Shown here piece by piece: positions 16,972 through 26,283 of a stretch of 64,000 bases of DNA (position 1 is the first letter of the stretch; every line of letters starts with the position of its first letter). The DNA lies in assembly GCF_019091455.1 (NCBI RefSeq), contig NZ_JAGXJN010000011.1, positions 1-64,000 of the forward strand. The letters are read 5' to 3'. The position numbers and the translations under genes were made by a program. The notes under the pieces were generated by a model. That model made no database searches. It worked only from the letters and a program-made list of their open reading frames with translations, and was not told where the DNA came from. This DNA is from Chitinophaga sp. GbtcB8 (GTDB taxonomy: Bacteria > Bacteroidota > Bacteroidia > Chitinophagales > Chitinophagaceae).

Positions 16972-17340
16972 CTAAGACTTTTTTTGCTTTTTAGCTGATT
17001 CTTCATACGTCTGCAGCAGCTTTTTAGGCGCCCGTTCTTTCCAGGCAGCCAGGAAAAGACCGGCCAGGTCTTTTTGATCCACTTTGGCCAGGTGGATGAG
17101 CATCATGGGGTAGTTCTGGTAATGATCCGTAATGAAAAAGATATCGGGGGCAGCTTCCATCCACTTTTCCCGCTCCTGGGTGCGGATGGCCAGGGTTTCG
17201 CCATCTTCCTTGATACGGCCCAGCAGCTTTTTATGCACCCAAAAGCCTGGTGTTCCATGGCAGGGAGCTTCCGTTACACCGGGTAAGGCCAGCGCAATGG
17301 CGCGCACTTGTTGCAGGTATATGTATGCGTCCAGGTTCAT
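16972..17340 (-). CDS. MmcQ/YjbR-family protein
   Basis: 122 residues with the complete MmcQ/YjbR (PF04237) pattern: IALALPGVTEAPCHGTPGFWVHKKLLGRI, then MEAAPDIFFITDHYQNYPMMLIHL and AWKERAPKKLL near the end. The fold resembles a DNA-binding wrap (double-wing) but biological role is not established. Ends in a lysine-rich tail (KKQKKS). Upstream of it, 21 bp away, the YciI-like gene lies in the same direction, so both may share a transcript. Confidence 0.9.
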   Translation of the reverse strand: MNLDAYIYLQQVRAIALALPGVTEAPCHGTPGFWVHKKLLGRIKEDGETLAIRTQEREKWMEAAPDIFFITDHYQNYPMMLIHLAKVDQKDLAGLFLAAWKERAPKKLLQTYEESAKKQKKS

Positions 17341-17360
17341 GGTTATTTAAATATACGAAA

Positions 17361-17717
17361 TTACCGCAGCTCCCGTACTTCTACTTCCGCACCAAAATTA
17401 ATACCCGGGTACGCCTTAGCCAGTGAGGTGGCTTCCTGGATGCTTTTTGCCAGTATGATCATGTAACCGCTGATCTGCATATGGCCCCTGATAGGGTTAA
17501 TGTTCCGCAACGGCCTGTCAGCCTCGCCGGTAACCGTATACCCATAGTCCCAGAAAGTGTGCGCAGTAACAAACAGCTGTTGCTGTGAAAGGTCCCGGAT
17601 CCAGCGGCTAAGCTGCTGGCTGCGCGCCTGCTGCTGATCATCAGAAAGCAGGGTATCATCCTGCCAGATCAAAAGAATAAATTCCTGCATGGATTTTGAA
17701 AAGGTTTGATTGGACAT
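17361..17717 (-). CDS. YciI-like (DGPF) protein
   Basis: 118 residues of the YciI/DGPF-like superfamily: MQEFILLIWQDDTLLSDDQQQ, a middle segment with HTFWDYGYTV, then GYMIILAKSIQEATSLAKAYP, the usual helix after the second strand, and GAEVEVRELR at the end. These ferredoxin-like small proteins often sit next to sigma factors or regulators; catalytic function is uncertain. It is divergent from the AraC gene at 17830 with a shared promoter region. Confidence 0.8.
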   Translation of the reverse strand: MSNQTFSKSMQEFILLIWQDDTLLSDDQQQARSQQLSRWIRDLSQQQLFVTAHTFWDYGYTVTGEADRPLRNINPIRGHMQISGYMIILAKSIQEATSLAKAYPGINFGAEVEVRELR

Positions 17718-17805
17718 TCACTGCTACAGAACCGGCATTGAATATAACAAAAATCAGTTACAGTTGTTTAGCATACCCCTCTGTTAAAAAATGCAGCCCA
17801 ATCGT

Positions 17806-17813
17806 TACATTTG
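17806..17813 (+). promoter_or_regulatory. Candidate -7 box TACATTTG before AraC gene
   Basis: Exact match to TAnnTTTG, 16 bp upstream of the ATG at 17830, giving a very short leader. A clear -33 TTTG is not seen. Confidence 0.45.
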
Positions 17814-17829
17814 AATAACAAACCTTTTT

Positions 17830-18249
17830 ATGCAGCTTCCTGAAGATATCTATCAGCGTATTGTTGCCGCCAAGCTGTTCATGGATGAGCATTACCATGA
17901 GTCCATTGACCTGGGGGAAATTTCAGGACAGGCGTTTTTGTCGCGCTTTCATTTTCACCGTTTGTTCACCCGCATTTACCGCAGCACCCCGCACCGCTAC
18001 CTTACCCGGCGGCGTATGGATAAAGCCCGGGACCTGCTGGCACAAGAGGGGCTAAGTGTAAGCGAAATATGCACCAGCGTTGGGTTTGAAAGCATAGGCT
18101 CATTCAGCACCCTGTTTAAAAAAGAAACCGGCATAGGCCCGCAGCATTACCGCAACCTGCGCATTGTACAGCAGCAACAGGCCAAAGCACAACCCCGTAC
18201 TTTTATTCCGCATTGTTTTATTGAAGGGTATAAGCTGAACCGGCAATAA
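17830..18249 (+). CDS. AraC-family transcriptional regulator, DNA-binding domain only
   Basis: 139 residues consisting almost only of the AraC/XylS HTH region: first helix-turn-helix IDLGEISGQAFLSRFHFHRLFTRIYRSTPHRYLTRRRMDKAR, second LSVSEICTSVGFESIGSFSTLFKKETGIGPQHYR. There is no N-terminal cupin sensor, so it either senses through a partner or is regulated by its level. It is followed after 65 bp by a VOC protein gene in the same direction; the pairing suggests that the VOC gene is its target. Confidence 0.93.
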   Translation: MQLPEDIYQRIVAAKLFMDEHYHESIDLGEISGQAFLSRFHFHRLFTRIYRSTPHRYLTRRRMDKARDLLAQEGLSVSEICTSVGFESIGSFSTLFKKETGIGPQHYRNLRIVQQQQAKAQPRTFIPHCFIEGYKLNRQ

Positions 18250-18285
18250 AGCAAGATCCAAGAACTGTATTCCCCCGCCGCATTA

Positions 18286-18293
18286 TAGTTTTG
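18286..18293 (+). promoter_or_regulatory. Candidate -7 box TAGTTTTG before VOC gene
   Basis: TAGTTTTG fits TAnnTTTG and lies 21 bp before the ATG at 18315. It implies the VOC gene can be transcribed separately from the AraC gene. Confidence 0.45.
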
Positions 18294-18314
18294 CCTGTAT
18301 AAAATACAACTGTT

Positions 18315-18764
18315 ATGATCACAAAAATGTCGCACACCTCCCTGTTTGTGCTGAACCAGGACAAAGCCTACGATTTTTATGTGAATAAGCTGGGCTTTAA
18401 GGTAAATACCGATGTAGTAATGGGCGATACCGCCTGTGAGGACGGTAGTGAGGAACAGCCGCCTGCCGGTGGTTTCCGCTGGTTAACCCTGAACACGCCG
18501 GAACAGCCGGACCTGGAGATCATCCTGATGCCGGTAGTAGGTTTAGAGCCTGATGCACAGGCGGCCATCCGTTTATTACTGGAAAAAGGCTTAATGGGCG
18601 CCGGGGTATTTTACACACCGGACTGTTATGCTACGTATGAAGAGCTGAAAGCAAAGGGCGTGGAGTTTAAGTCAGCTCCCAAAGAACAGTTCTACGGTAT
18701 AGAATGTATTATGTCGGATGGCTGTGGTAACTGGTTCAGCATGACACAGCCGAAGGAGCATTAA
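18315..18764 (+). CDS. VOC-family (glyoxalase-like) protein
   Basis: 149 residues with the paired beta-alpha-beta-beta-beta units of the vicinal oxygen chelate fold: MITKMSHTSLFVLNQDKAYDFYVNKLGFKVNTD at the front and AGVFYTPDCYATYEELKAKGVEFKSAPKEQFYGIECIMSDGCGNWFSMTQP at the rear. The metal ligand positions His7 and a glutamate in LEIILMP are consistent with the fold. Substrate is not predictable; glyoxalase, bleomycin-type resistance and dioxygenase members look alike at this level. Confidence 0.9.
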   Translation: MITKMSHTSLFVLNQDKAYDFYVNKLGFKVNTDVVMGDTACEDGSEEQPPAGGFRWLTLNTPEQPDLEIILMPVVGLEPDAQAAIRLLLEKGLMGAGVFYTPDCYATYEELKAKGVEFKSAPKEQFYGIECIMSDGCGNWFSMTQPKEH

Positions 18765-18852
18765 CCCATATTATTTTCTCTTTAAATCTAAAATGACGGT
18801 ACTGATTTATAATATGTTCTATACTTTTATAGCATAACAATTATGTACCGCT

Positions 18853-21375
18853 ATGGATTCCAGAAGGGATTTTATTAAAAAGGCTGCGCTGCTTTCCGGT
18901 GCAGCCGGTTTTGCCACATTGCCCGCTTCCGTACAGAAAGCATTAGCCATTAACCCCGCGCCCGGCACTACTTTCCTGGATGCAGAACATATTGTATTCC
19001 TGATGCAGGAGAACCGCACCTTTGATCACTGCTTTGGCAGCCTGCAGGGCGTACGTGGCTTTAATGATCCCCGTGCTATAAACCTGCCCGATAAAAAACC
19101 GGTATGGCTGCAAACCAATGCTGCCGGTGAAACGTATGCCCCTTTCCGTTTGGATATAAAAGATACAAAGGTTACCTGGATGGGCTCTTTGCCACATGCA
19201 TGGAGCAACCAGGTGGATGCCCGCAACAATGGCAAGTACGATAAATGGCTGGATGCAAAACAATCCGGGCACACTGAATATGCAAAGATGCCGCTGACCA
19301 TGGGGTATTATACCCGGCAGGATATTCCCTTTTATTACGCATTGGCAGATGCTTTTACGGTGTGCGACCAGCACTTCTGCTCTTCCCTTACCGGTACTAC
19401 GCCTAACCGTTTATACTTCTGGACCGGTACTGTCCGCGCAGAACAGAACAGCCAGTCCAATGCGCTGGTATGGAATGAGGAAGCGGATTATGACAGCATG
19501 GTGAATTATAAAACCTACCCGGAAAGGCTGGAGGAAAGTGGTATTTCCTGGAAAATTTACCAGAACGATATTAGCGTGGATGGCGGTTTTACCGGCGAAA
19601 AAGATGCGTGGCTGGCTAACTTCACAGACAATCCCATTGAGTTCTTTACACAGTATAATGTAAAGCTCTCTGACCGCTACATTACTTACCTGGAAAAAAG
19701 TATCGCCACATTACCGGCTGAAATAACTGAGCTGGAAAAACAGCTGGCTGCATTACCCGCTACAGACGCTAACCATACGGCGTTGGAAAAACAGCTGAAA
19801 GAAAAAAAGGCCACCCTGCAAAGAGTGCAGGCAGATCAAAAACTATACACCCGCGAAAAATACGCGCAGCTTTCGCAGCACGATAAAAACCTGCATGAGA
19901 AAGCATTTTGCGCCAATCATAAAGACCCGCATTTTGGAGAGCTCACCACACTTAGCTACCAGGATGGCGATACTGCCCGGGAAGTGACCGTGCCCAAAGG
20001 CGATGTGCTGTACCAGTTCCGGGAAGATGTGAAGAACGGTGTTTTGCCCACCGTATCCTGGCTGGTAGCGCCGGAAAACTTTTCAGATCATCCCGGCGCC
20101 GCCTGGAATGGCGCCTGGTATGTATCTGAAGTAATGGACATTCTTACGCAAAACCCGGAAGTATGGAAGAAAACCATTTTTGTGCTTACCTATGATGAGA
20201 ACGACGGTTACTTTGATCACGTGCCGCCATTTGTAGCGCCCAACCCGCAGAACCCTGCCAGTGGTAAGGTTTCCCAGGGAGCAGATGCAGGTGTGGAGTT
20301 TGTAAGCATGGAACAGGAGCAGCGCAAAACCTATCTGCCGCAGGAGCATAAACGTGAAAGCCCCATTGGGTTAGGTTATCGTGTACCCATGGTAGTTGCT
20401 TCGCCCTGGAGCCGCGGAGGATGGGTAAATTCACAGGTATTTGATCATACATCCTCTTTGCAGTTCCTGGAAAAATTCCTGCAACACAAAACCGGCAAAG
20501 CCGTAATAGAATCAAATATCAGCAGCTGGCGGCGCACGGTGTGCGGAGACCTGTCGTCAGTATTCCGCCCATATAACGGCGAAAAAATAGAGCTGCCTGC
20601 CGTGGTAGAAAAAGATGCATTTATTGAAAGTGTACATAAGGCGCAGTTCAAAGAATTACCGCAGGGTTACAGATCATTTACCGCCGATGATATAGCGCAG
20701 GTGAAACGCAACCCTTTGCTGATAGACAGCATGCAGCAGGAAAAAGGCATTCGTCATGCCTGTGTATTGCCGTATGAGCTGTATGTGGAAGGACAGCTGA
20801 GCGGGGATAAAAGATCATTCGTTATTCACCTTGCCGCCAAACAGGAAGTGTTTGGTAAAAAGGCTGCCGGCGCACCTTTCCTGGTTTATGCGCCTGGTAA
20901 ATATAAAACCGAAGATATGCGGGTATGGTCTTACGGCGTAGTGGCCGGCGGGCAGCTGCAGGATACCTGGCCCCTGGAAGATTTTGAGAACGGGCAGTAT
21001 CACCTGCAGGTACATGGGCCCAATGGTTTCTTCCGGGAATTCGGCGGTAACAGCCAGGACCCCTTATTACAGGTAAGCTGCCAGTACCAGCAGGCGGCGG
21101 GTAAGCTCACAGGAAATGTAACCCTGCATCTGCAAAACAGCAGTAAGGAAAAATATACCGTTAATATAATTGATAATGCCTATAAAACCGGTACACGCAC
21201 CTTGGAGCTGGCGCCGGGACAAACAAAAACCACATTGCAGGATCTTAATAAAAGCCATGGCTGGTACGATTGCAGCGTACAAATAAAAGGGCATGAAAAT
21301 TTTGAAATAAGATATGCCGGCCGTGTGGAAACCGGTAAGCCCAGCTTTACAGACCCGCTGATGGGAAGGGTATAA
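18853..21375 (+). CDS. Phosphocholine-specific phospholipase C, Tat-exported
   Basis: 840 residues. The N-terminus is a Tat signal (SRRDFIKKAALLSGAAGF). The phosphoesterase domain starts at about 40 with HIVFLMQENRTFDHCFGSLQGVRGFNDPR, carries the CDQHFCSSLTGTTPNR and TYDENDGYFDHVPPF motifs of the acid phosphatase-like PLC family (PF04185), and the C-terminal 190 residues hold two DUF756-type beta domains. An alpha-helical coiled-coil insertion lies between about residues 285 and 345 (ITELEKQLAAL, LEKQLKEKKATLQRVQ). Such enzymes cleave phosphatidylcholine or sphingomyelin outside the cytoplasm. It may serve phosphate or lipid scavenging. Confidence 0.93.
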   Translation: MDSRRDFIKKAALLSGAAGFATLPASVQKALAINPAPGTTFLDAEHIVFLMQENRTFDHCFGSLQGVRGFNDPRAINLPDKKPVWLQTNAAGETYAPFRLDIKDTKVTWMGSLPHAWSNQVDARNNGKYDKWLDAKQSGHTEYAKMPLTMGYYTRQDIPFYYALADAFTVCDQHFCSSLTGTTPNRLYFWTGTVRAEQNSQSNALVWNEEADYDSMVNYKTYPERLEESGISWKIYQNDISVDGGFTGEKDAWLANFTDNPIEFFTQYNVKLSDRYITYLEKSIATLPAEITELEKQLAALPATDANHTALEKQLKEKKATLQRVQADQKLYTREKYAQLSQHDKNLHEKAFCANHKDPHFGELTTLSYQDGDTAREVTVPKGDVLYQFREDVKNGVLPTVSWLVAPENFSDHPGAAWNGAWYVSEVMDILTQNPEVWKKTIFVLTYDENDGYFDHVPPFVAPNPQNPASGKVSQGADAGVEFVSMEQEQRKTYLPQEHKRESPIGLGYRVPMVVASPWSRGGWVNSQVFDHTSSLQFLEKFLQHKTGKAVIESNISSWRRTVCGDLSSVFRPYNGEKIELPAVVEKDAFIESVHKAQFKELPQGYRSFTADDIAQVKRNPLLIDSMQQEKGIRHACVLPYELYVEGQLSGDKRSFVIHLAAKQEVFGKKAAGAPFLVYAPGKYKTEDMRVWSYGVVAGGQLQDTWPLEDFENGQYHLQVHGPNGFFREFGGNSQDPLLQVSCQYQQAAGKLTGNVTLHLQNSSKEKYTVNIIDNAYKTGTRTLELAPGQTKTTLQDLNKSHGWYDCSVQIKGHENFEIRYAGRVETGKPSFTDPLMGRV

Positions 21376-21385
21376 CCTTTAAATA

Positions 21386-21413
21386 CCGGACATTGCCTGT
21401 CCGGAAACGGACA
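21386..21413 (+). other. Two overlapping, mutually exclusive hairpins
   Basis: CCGGACA (21386-21392) can pair with TGTCCGG (21398-21404), while TGTCCG (21398-21403) can instead pair with CGGACA (21408-21413). No T-run follows. It lies between the phospholipase and permease genes and could be a processing or attenuation structure. Confidence 0.4.
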
Positions 21414-21506
21414 GCTTCCTATGCTCCCGGCCTCTTAATGTATTGGTTTTCAGGTAGGGCACAGGCAGGCATTTACTTTGTGCAATGCGGTGTTAAATGT
21501 CTTTCC

Positions 21507-23954
21507 ATGCTGAAGAACTACTTTAAAATTGCCGTACGACAATTATTGAAGCAAAAGATGTACACCGCTATCAAGATCGGCGGGTTTGCATTAAGTATTG
21601 CAGCCTGTTTGCTGATCACGTTGTACATAAGGCATGAGCTGAGCTATGACCGTTCCTATCCCAATGCTGACCGCATTTACCGGGTAATAGGTGAATCCAT
21701 TGACAATGGGGTGGATGAAAAAGGCGTATCCTTCCCGGCGCCGTTCGCCCGTTCTTTAAAAGATGATTTCCCGGAGATTGAGGAAGCAGGGCGTTTAATG
21801 TCCAACCGCCTGTTTACCGGTGCTGGCAGCAACCAGCTGCGGCGGGCCGATAAAGTTGAAAATACATTCGAAGAAGGTTTCGTTTATATAGATCAGCAGC
21901 TGCTGAACATATTTCAATGGCCTATGGTAGCCGGAGACGCTGCGCATGTATTGGATGAGCCAAAGACCATGGTGATCTCCCAGCGGATGGCAGCAAAATA
22001 TTTCCCGCATGAAGATCCTATCGGAAAGGTGATGCTGCTGAATGATAATAGTAACTACGCTTACCGCATAACGGGCGTAATGAAAGACCTACCCTCCACC
22101 TCCCATTTGCAGTATAATTTCCTGTTAACCCTTTCCGGCGTTGCGTTCTGGAACGGGGAGCAAACTAACTGGATGTCCAGCAACTATGATAACTATGTGC
22201 GGCTGCGCCCCGGTACAGATGCTCAAAAGCTGGGGAAAAGGATCTGCGATAATATCCTGCAGAAGTATTATATCCCTATCATGAGGGAGGCCGGTAATAA
22301 GGACCTGGAACGCCTGGGTAAAAGCCTGGAGCTGCGGATAAACCTGCAACCGGTAAGTGATATACACCTGTACTCTAATGATATTCATGATAATGTACAC
22401 AACCGCGGCGATATCCGTTTTATATGGCTGTTTGGTGCTGTTGCCTGTTTCATACTGTTGATAGCCTGTATAAATTTCATTAACCTTTCCACTGCCAGGT
22501 CAGCCAACCGCGCTAAAGAAGTGGGTTTGAAAAAAACGATCGGTGCATTCCGCAGCAGCCTGGTGCAACAGTTCCTTACAGAATCTTTTTTATTCAGTTT
22601 CCTGTCTGTTATATTGGGCAGCATGCTGGCCTGGGCGCTGCTGCCTTATTTCAATCAATTGTCGGCCCAAACGCTGGTATTTCCCTGGCATGAGCTGTGG
22701 CTGGTACCTGCGCTGTTGGTGGCTGCTGTGGTCATTGGCCTGCTGGCAGGTATTTACCCCTCGTTTTATCTTTCATCCTTTCAGCCTATGCAGGTATTGA
22801 AGGGCAGTATTAGCCGCGGCACTAAAAATTCCAATCTAAGAAGCATCCTGGTAGTGTTCCAGTTTGCCACATCTATTATCCTTATTATTGGTACGGTAGT
22901 TATTTACCGGCAGATGCAGTTTATCCTTCACCGTAAGATAGGTTTTGATAAAGAGCAGGTAGTGATGATACAGGGTGCGCATACCCTGGGTGATAAGGTG
23001 CAAACCTTTAAGAGTGAGCTGCAGCGGCTGCCCCATGTAGCGCATGTGGCCGTAAGCGACTTTTTACCGGTTTCCAATACCAAACGTAATGGTAACAGCC
23101 TCTGGAAAGATGGCAGAAGCAAGATCGATATGCCGGAGTTCGGGCAGTTCTGGCAGGTGGATCATGATTACCTGGCTACGATGGGTATGCACCTGGTGGC
23201 CGGCCGTAATTTTTCTAAAGACATGCCTACGGATTCACAGGCCGTTATCCTCAATCAAACGCTGGCAAAAAAATTATTCGGGAAAGAAGACCCGCTTGGC
23301 CAGCGCATTATGAACGGTGGTGGTAACAGCTTCCAGGTGATCGGGATTGTGGAGGATTTCAATTTTGAATCCATGCGCAGCAAGGTGGAAGGGCTTTGTA
23401 TGTCGCTGGGTAACAGCCCTACTATTGTATCTGTAAAAGTAAATACGGCTGATATGACAAAGATGATCAGCGCCATCACCGGTGTATGGAAAAGTTTTGC
23501 CCCTAACCAGCCGTTCCGTTATAATTTCCTGGACGAACGTTTTGCACAGATGTATGATGATGTGCAGCGTACCGGCCGCATATTTACCTGCTTTTCCATA
23601 CTGGCCATTATTATAGCCTGTTTAGGATTGTTTGCATTATCTGCTTATATGGCGGAGCAGCGCAGCAAAGAGATCAGCATCCGCAAGGTGCTGGGGGCTT
23701 CTGTAGCCCAGGTAACGGCCTTAATATCCCAAGATTTTGTGAAGCTGGTGCTGATAGCCGTATTGCTGGCATCACCCATTGCATGGTGGGCTATGAGCAA
23801 GTGGCTGCAGGATTTTGAGTACCGTGTAAACGTCAGCTGGTGGATGTTTGCACTGGCCGGTATGCTGGTAATAACCATTGCATTGGCCACCATCAGCTTT
23901 CAATCCATTAAAGCTGCGCTTACCAACCCGGTTAAGAGCTTAAAGGCAGAGTAA
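21507..23954 (+). CDS. FtsX-like ABC transporter permease (MacB_PCD type)
   Basis: About 815 residues from ATG 21507, which opens the family-typical MLKNYFKIAVRQLLKQKMYTAIKIGGFALSIAACLLI; a longer start at 21393 adds a non-family leader. The protein has two copies of the MacB periplasmic core plus FtsX permease arrangement: periplasmic domain 70-280, three helices about 285-430 (FINLSTARSANRAKEVGLKKTIGA), a single helix after NSNLRSILVVFQFATSIILI, a second periplasmic domain, and three final helices with RSKEISIRKVLGASVAQ. This is the usual Bacteroidota type of permease, working with a separate LolD-like ATPase that is not encoded here. Likely substrate: a lipoprotein, peptide or drug; unknown. 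Confidence 0.9.
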   Translation: MLKNYFKIAVRQLLKQKMYTAIKIGGFALSIAACLLITLYIRHELSYDRSYPNADRIYRVIGESIDNGVDEKGVSFPAPFARSLKDDFPEIEEAGRLMSNRLFTGAGSNQLRRADKVENTFEEGFVYIDQQLLNIFQWPMVAGDAAHVLDEPKTMVISQRMAAKYFPHEDPIGKVMLLNDNSNYAYRITGVMKDLPSTSHLQYNFLLTLSGVAFWNGEQTNWMSSNYDNYVRLRPGTDAQKLGKRICDNILQKYYIPIMREAGNKDLERLGKSLELRINLQPVSDIHLYSNDIHDNVHNRGDIRFIWLFGAVACFILLIACINFINLSTARSANRAKEVGLKKTIGAFRSSLVQQFLTESFLFSFLSVILGSMLAWALLPYFNQLSAQTLVFPWHELWLVPALLVAAVVIGLLAGIYPSFYLSSFQPMQVLKGSISRGTKNSNLRSILVVFQFATSIILIIGTVVIYRQMQFILHRKIGFDKEQVVMIQGAHTLGDKVQTFKSELQRLPHVAHVAVSDFLPVSNTKRNGNSLWKDGRSKIDMPEFGQFWQVDHDYLATMGMHLVAGRNFSKDMPTDSQAVILNQTLAKKLFGKEDPLGQRIMNGGGNSFQVIGIVEDFNFESMRSKVEGLCMSLGNSPTIVSVKVNTADMTKMISAITGVWKSFAPNQPFRYNFLDERFAQMYDDVQRTGRIFTCFSILAIIIACLGLFALSAYMAEQRSKEISIRKVLGASVAQVTALISQDFVKLVLIAVLLASPIAWWAMSKWLQDFEYRVNVSWWMFALAGMLVITIALATISFQSIKAALTNPVKSLKAE

Positions 23955-23957
23955 CTA

Positions 23958-24863
23958 TTACCTGCCTTCTTCTATCAATGTTTTATTCATCATAGCACCG
24001 GCTTTGGTACCGGCTGCCACTGCAACACTTACTGCGCGGAACATGGTGGTATTGTCGCCTGCTGCATACACGCCGGGTACGGTGGTTTGCTGAAAATCAT
24101 CAATTACAACATAGCCGCTTTCATTGAGCGCGCAGCCCAGTGACTGAACAATATCCTGCTGTGGCGTGGCCGGCCTGGTGTAGAGCGCTGTTAGCGGATG
24201 TGCGCTGCCATCCTGCAATTGAATGGTTTGCAGGTAGCCTTTTTCATGAATGATGTTTGTAATAGGTTGTTCCTCTACAGGTATATTCCAGGCCTTTAGC
24301 TGCGCCTTTTGCTCATCGTTTAAGGTAGATGGGCCATTGGTAAAAAGGGTAAGCTGTTTAGTCCAGTGGTGGATCATCCTGCCAAACTCAAATGCCATAT
24401 CCCCGTTAAGCAATACACCGGTAGGCAGGTGTTTTACCTCATAACCATGGCAATAGGGACAGTGCAGTATGGAAATGCCCCAGCACTCCGCAAAACCGGG
24501 AATGGGCGGCAAAATGTCCTGTACACCTGTGGCGAGTAATAATTTTGCAGCAGTAAATTGCTCACCTGTTGCTGTTGTTACTGTAAAAGCATTCTGCTGC
24601 TGCACAGCGTTCACTACTATTCCCTGTTTCAGCTGAACAGTAGGGTAAGCCAGCACCTGCTCCCTGCCAAGAGCTGCTATGGCAGCCGGTGTAGCGCCAT
24701 CCTGCGTAAGAAAGTTATGGGAATGCGGTGTTTGCCGGTTACAGGGCTTGCCGCTGTCAATGATCAATACCTGCCGCAGCGCACGGCCAAGGGCCATAGC
24801 TGCAGAAAGCCCGGCATAGCAGCCGCCGATGATAATAACGTCTAATGTGTGTTCATGCTCCAT
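23958..24863 (-). CDS. Thioredoxin-reductase-like FAD/NAD(P) oxidoreductase
   Basis: 301 residues from the ATG at 24863, where the FAD-binding motif follows at once (LDVIIIGGCYAGLSAAMALGRA). The redox-active site reads CPYCHGYE (thioredoxin reductase CxxC), preceded by LLLATGVQDILPPIPGF, and the C-terminal FAD motif is VPGVYAAGDNTTMFRAVSVAVAAGTKAG. The NADPH-binding glycine motif after the CPYC is weak. Close relatives include the gliotoxin-type dithiol oxidases and small-molecule thiol oxidoreductases, so a role other than thioredoxin recycling is possible. It converges on the permease gene with a 3-bp gap. Confidence 0.87.
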   Translation of the reverse strand: MEHEHTLDVIIIGGCYAGLSAAMALGRALRQVLIIDSGKPCNRQTPHSHNFLTQDGATPAAIAALGREQVLAYPTVQLKQGIVVNAVQQQNAFTVTTATGEQFTAAKLLLATGVQDILPPIPGFAECWGISILHCPYCHGYEVKHLPTGVLLNGDMAFEFGRMIHHWTKQLTLFTNGPSTLNDEQKAQLKAWNIPVEEQPITNIIHEKGYLQTIQLQDGSAHPLTALYTRPATPQQDIVQSLGCALNESGYVVIDDFQQTTVPGVYAAGDNTTMFRAVSVAVAAGTKAGAMMNKTLIEEGR

Positions 24864-24896
24864 AAAGCGAAGGTAAATAAAAATGAAACAATGTTG

Positions 24897-24904
24897 CAAA
24901 TGTA
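24897..24904 (-). promoter_or_regulatory. Candidate -7 box for flavoprotein gene
   Basis: On the minus strand the bases read TACATTTG, an exact TAnnTTTG match, 34 bp before the ATG at 24863. It supports that start over the in-frame ATG further upstream at 24932. Confidence 0.45.
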
Positions 24905-24959
24905 TTTTACCTGCTTTTTGCAGCATGCACATAACAGCAGCAGCAGGTAGTAACCCTGC

Positions 24960-26276
24960 TTACTGCAGCAGCGTTTTAAAACGGCCTGCGCCGGTGTATA
25001 TTTCTGCCTTCAGACCGCTTAATATGGAATACAGGCCAAAGTAGGTACGGTTCACATACAACGAGTGGCGGGAGCCGCGTGCTACCTTGGAATCGCGTAC
25101 CTCTTTCAGGTTGTATACATAATCCATATACGCATATATTTCCTGGAAATACTTTTCATTGCCAAAGTCAAAGCTGGTTACGGTAAAAGGCAGCGTAAGC
25201 AGATCTATCATTTTCTGGAAAAGCCCGGAGTAAAATGCAATTTCCTTATCCGTATCAGATGGGTGGATCATTTCCAGGTTCATGTAGATCTGCATCCGTT
25301 TGGCTTCATCCTGCAGGATGGTTTTATCTACCAGCATAAAATAGTTGGTATAAAAATCCTCCGGTATCTCCTTTATGCAGCCAAAGTCAAAAATGCCTAC
25401 CGTACCATCATCCCGCATCAGGAAGTTGCCTGGGTGTGGATCTGCATGTACTTTTTTCAGCTGGTGCATCTGGAAATCATAAAAATCCCACAGCGCCTGT
25501 CCAATGCTATTGCGCACCTCCTGTGAAGGGTTGCGTAACAGGAACTCTTTCAGGTGAAAACCTTCCAGCCAGTCCATGGTAATAATACGGTCAGAGGAAA
25601 GCTCCGGGTAATAGCGGGGAAATACCAGGTTGGGAATATGCGCGCAAAGGGCCGACAGCTCTACGGAACGGCGCAGCTCCAGCTGGTAATCGGTTTCTTC
25701 CAGCAGCTTGGTTTCGATCTCGTCAAAGTATTTGTCCATATCCACCTCGCTCATGCCCACAATGCGCACGGCAAATGGTTTTACAATGCGCAGATCGGAT
25801 TTTACGCTGTTGGCCACACCGGGGTACTGGATCTTAATAGCCAGCTGCTGGCCATTTTTCCAGGCTTTGTGCACCTGCCCAATGGAGGCGGCGTTGGAAG
25901 CATGCAGGTCAAACTTATCGTATAGCTGTGAGGGTGATTTGCCCAGCGTTTTTACAAAAGTGTTCACTACCAGCGGCCCCGAAAGGGGCGGGGCGCTGTA
26001 CTGCGACATGGCAAACATATCTGTGTAAGCCTTGGGCAGCATGCCTTTATCCATGCTTAACATTTGCGCTACCTTTAAGGCGCTGCCTTTCAGCTGGCTA
26101 AGGGTATCGTAAATATCTTCCGCATTATCCGCATGCAGCTCTTCCTTGCTGATAGAAGGATCTATGAGCTTTTTGGTATAGTGCTTTAAATAATTGGAGC
26201 CTACTTTTAATCCCGTGGTTATAAAACGTCCAGCCCTTTCCACTTTGCCGGTCGGGATATTGGATTGTTCCTTCAT
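24960..26276 (-). CDS. ABC1/UbiB-type atypical kinase (AarF family)
   Basis: 438 residues. The nucleotide-binding Lys lies in LAIKIQYPG, the catalytic loop is HADPHPGNFLM and the metal-binding motif is FDFG, as in UbiB/COQ8 proteins. The N-terminal KxGQ motif of the family is here ALKVAQMLSMDKG, with Ala in place of Gly. UbiB proteins support isoprenoid quinone biosynthesis; in a menaquinone user the role may be lipid-related. The TetR gene lies upstream in the same direction, after 234 bp of repeat-rich DNA. Confidence 0.9.
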   Translation of the reverse strand: MKEQSNIPTGKVERAGRFITTGLKVGSNYLKHYTKKLIDPSISKEELHADNAEDIYDTLSQLKGSALKVAQMLSMDKGMLPKAYTDMFAMSQYSAPPLSGPLVVNTFVKTLGKSPSQLYDKFDLHASNAASIGQVHKAWKNGQQLAIKIQYPGVANSVKSDLRIVKPFAVRIVGMSEVDMDKYFDEIETKLLEETDYQLELRRSVELSALCAHIPNLVFPRYYPELSSDRIITMDWLEGFHLKEFLLRNPSQEVRNSIGQALWDFYDFQMHQLKKVHADPHPGNFLMRDDGTVGIFDFGCIKEIPEDFYTNYFMLVDKTILQDEAKRMQIYMNLEMIHPSDTDKEIAFYSGLFQKMIDLLTLPFTVTSFDFGNEKYFQEIYAYMDYVYNLKEVRDSKVARGSRHSLYVNRTYFGLYSILSGLKAEIYTGAGRFKTLLQ

Positions 26277-26283
26277 CTTTTGA

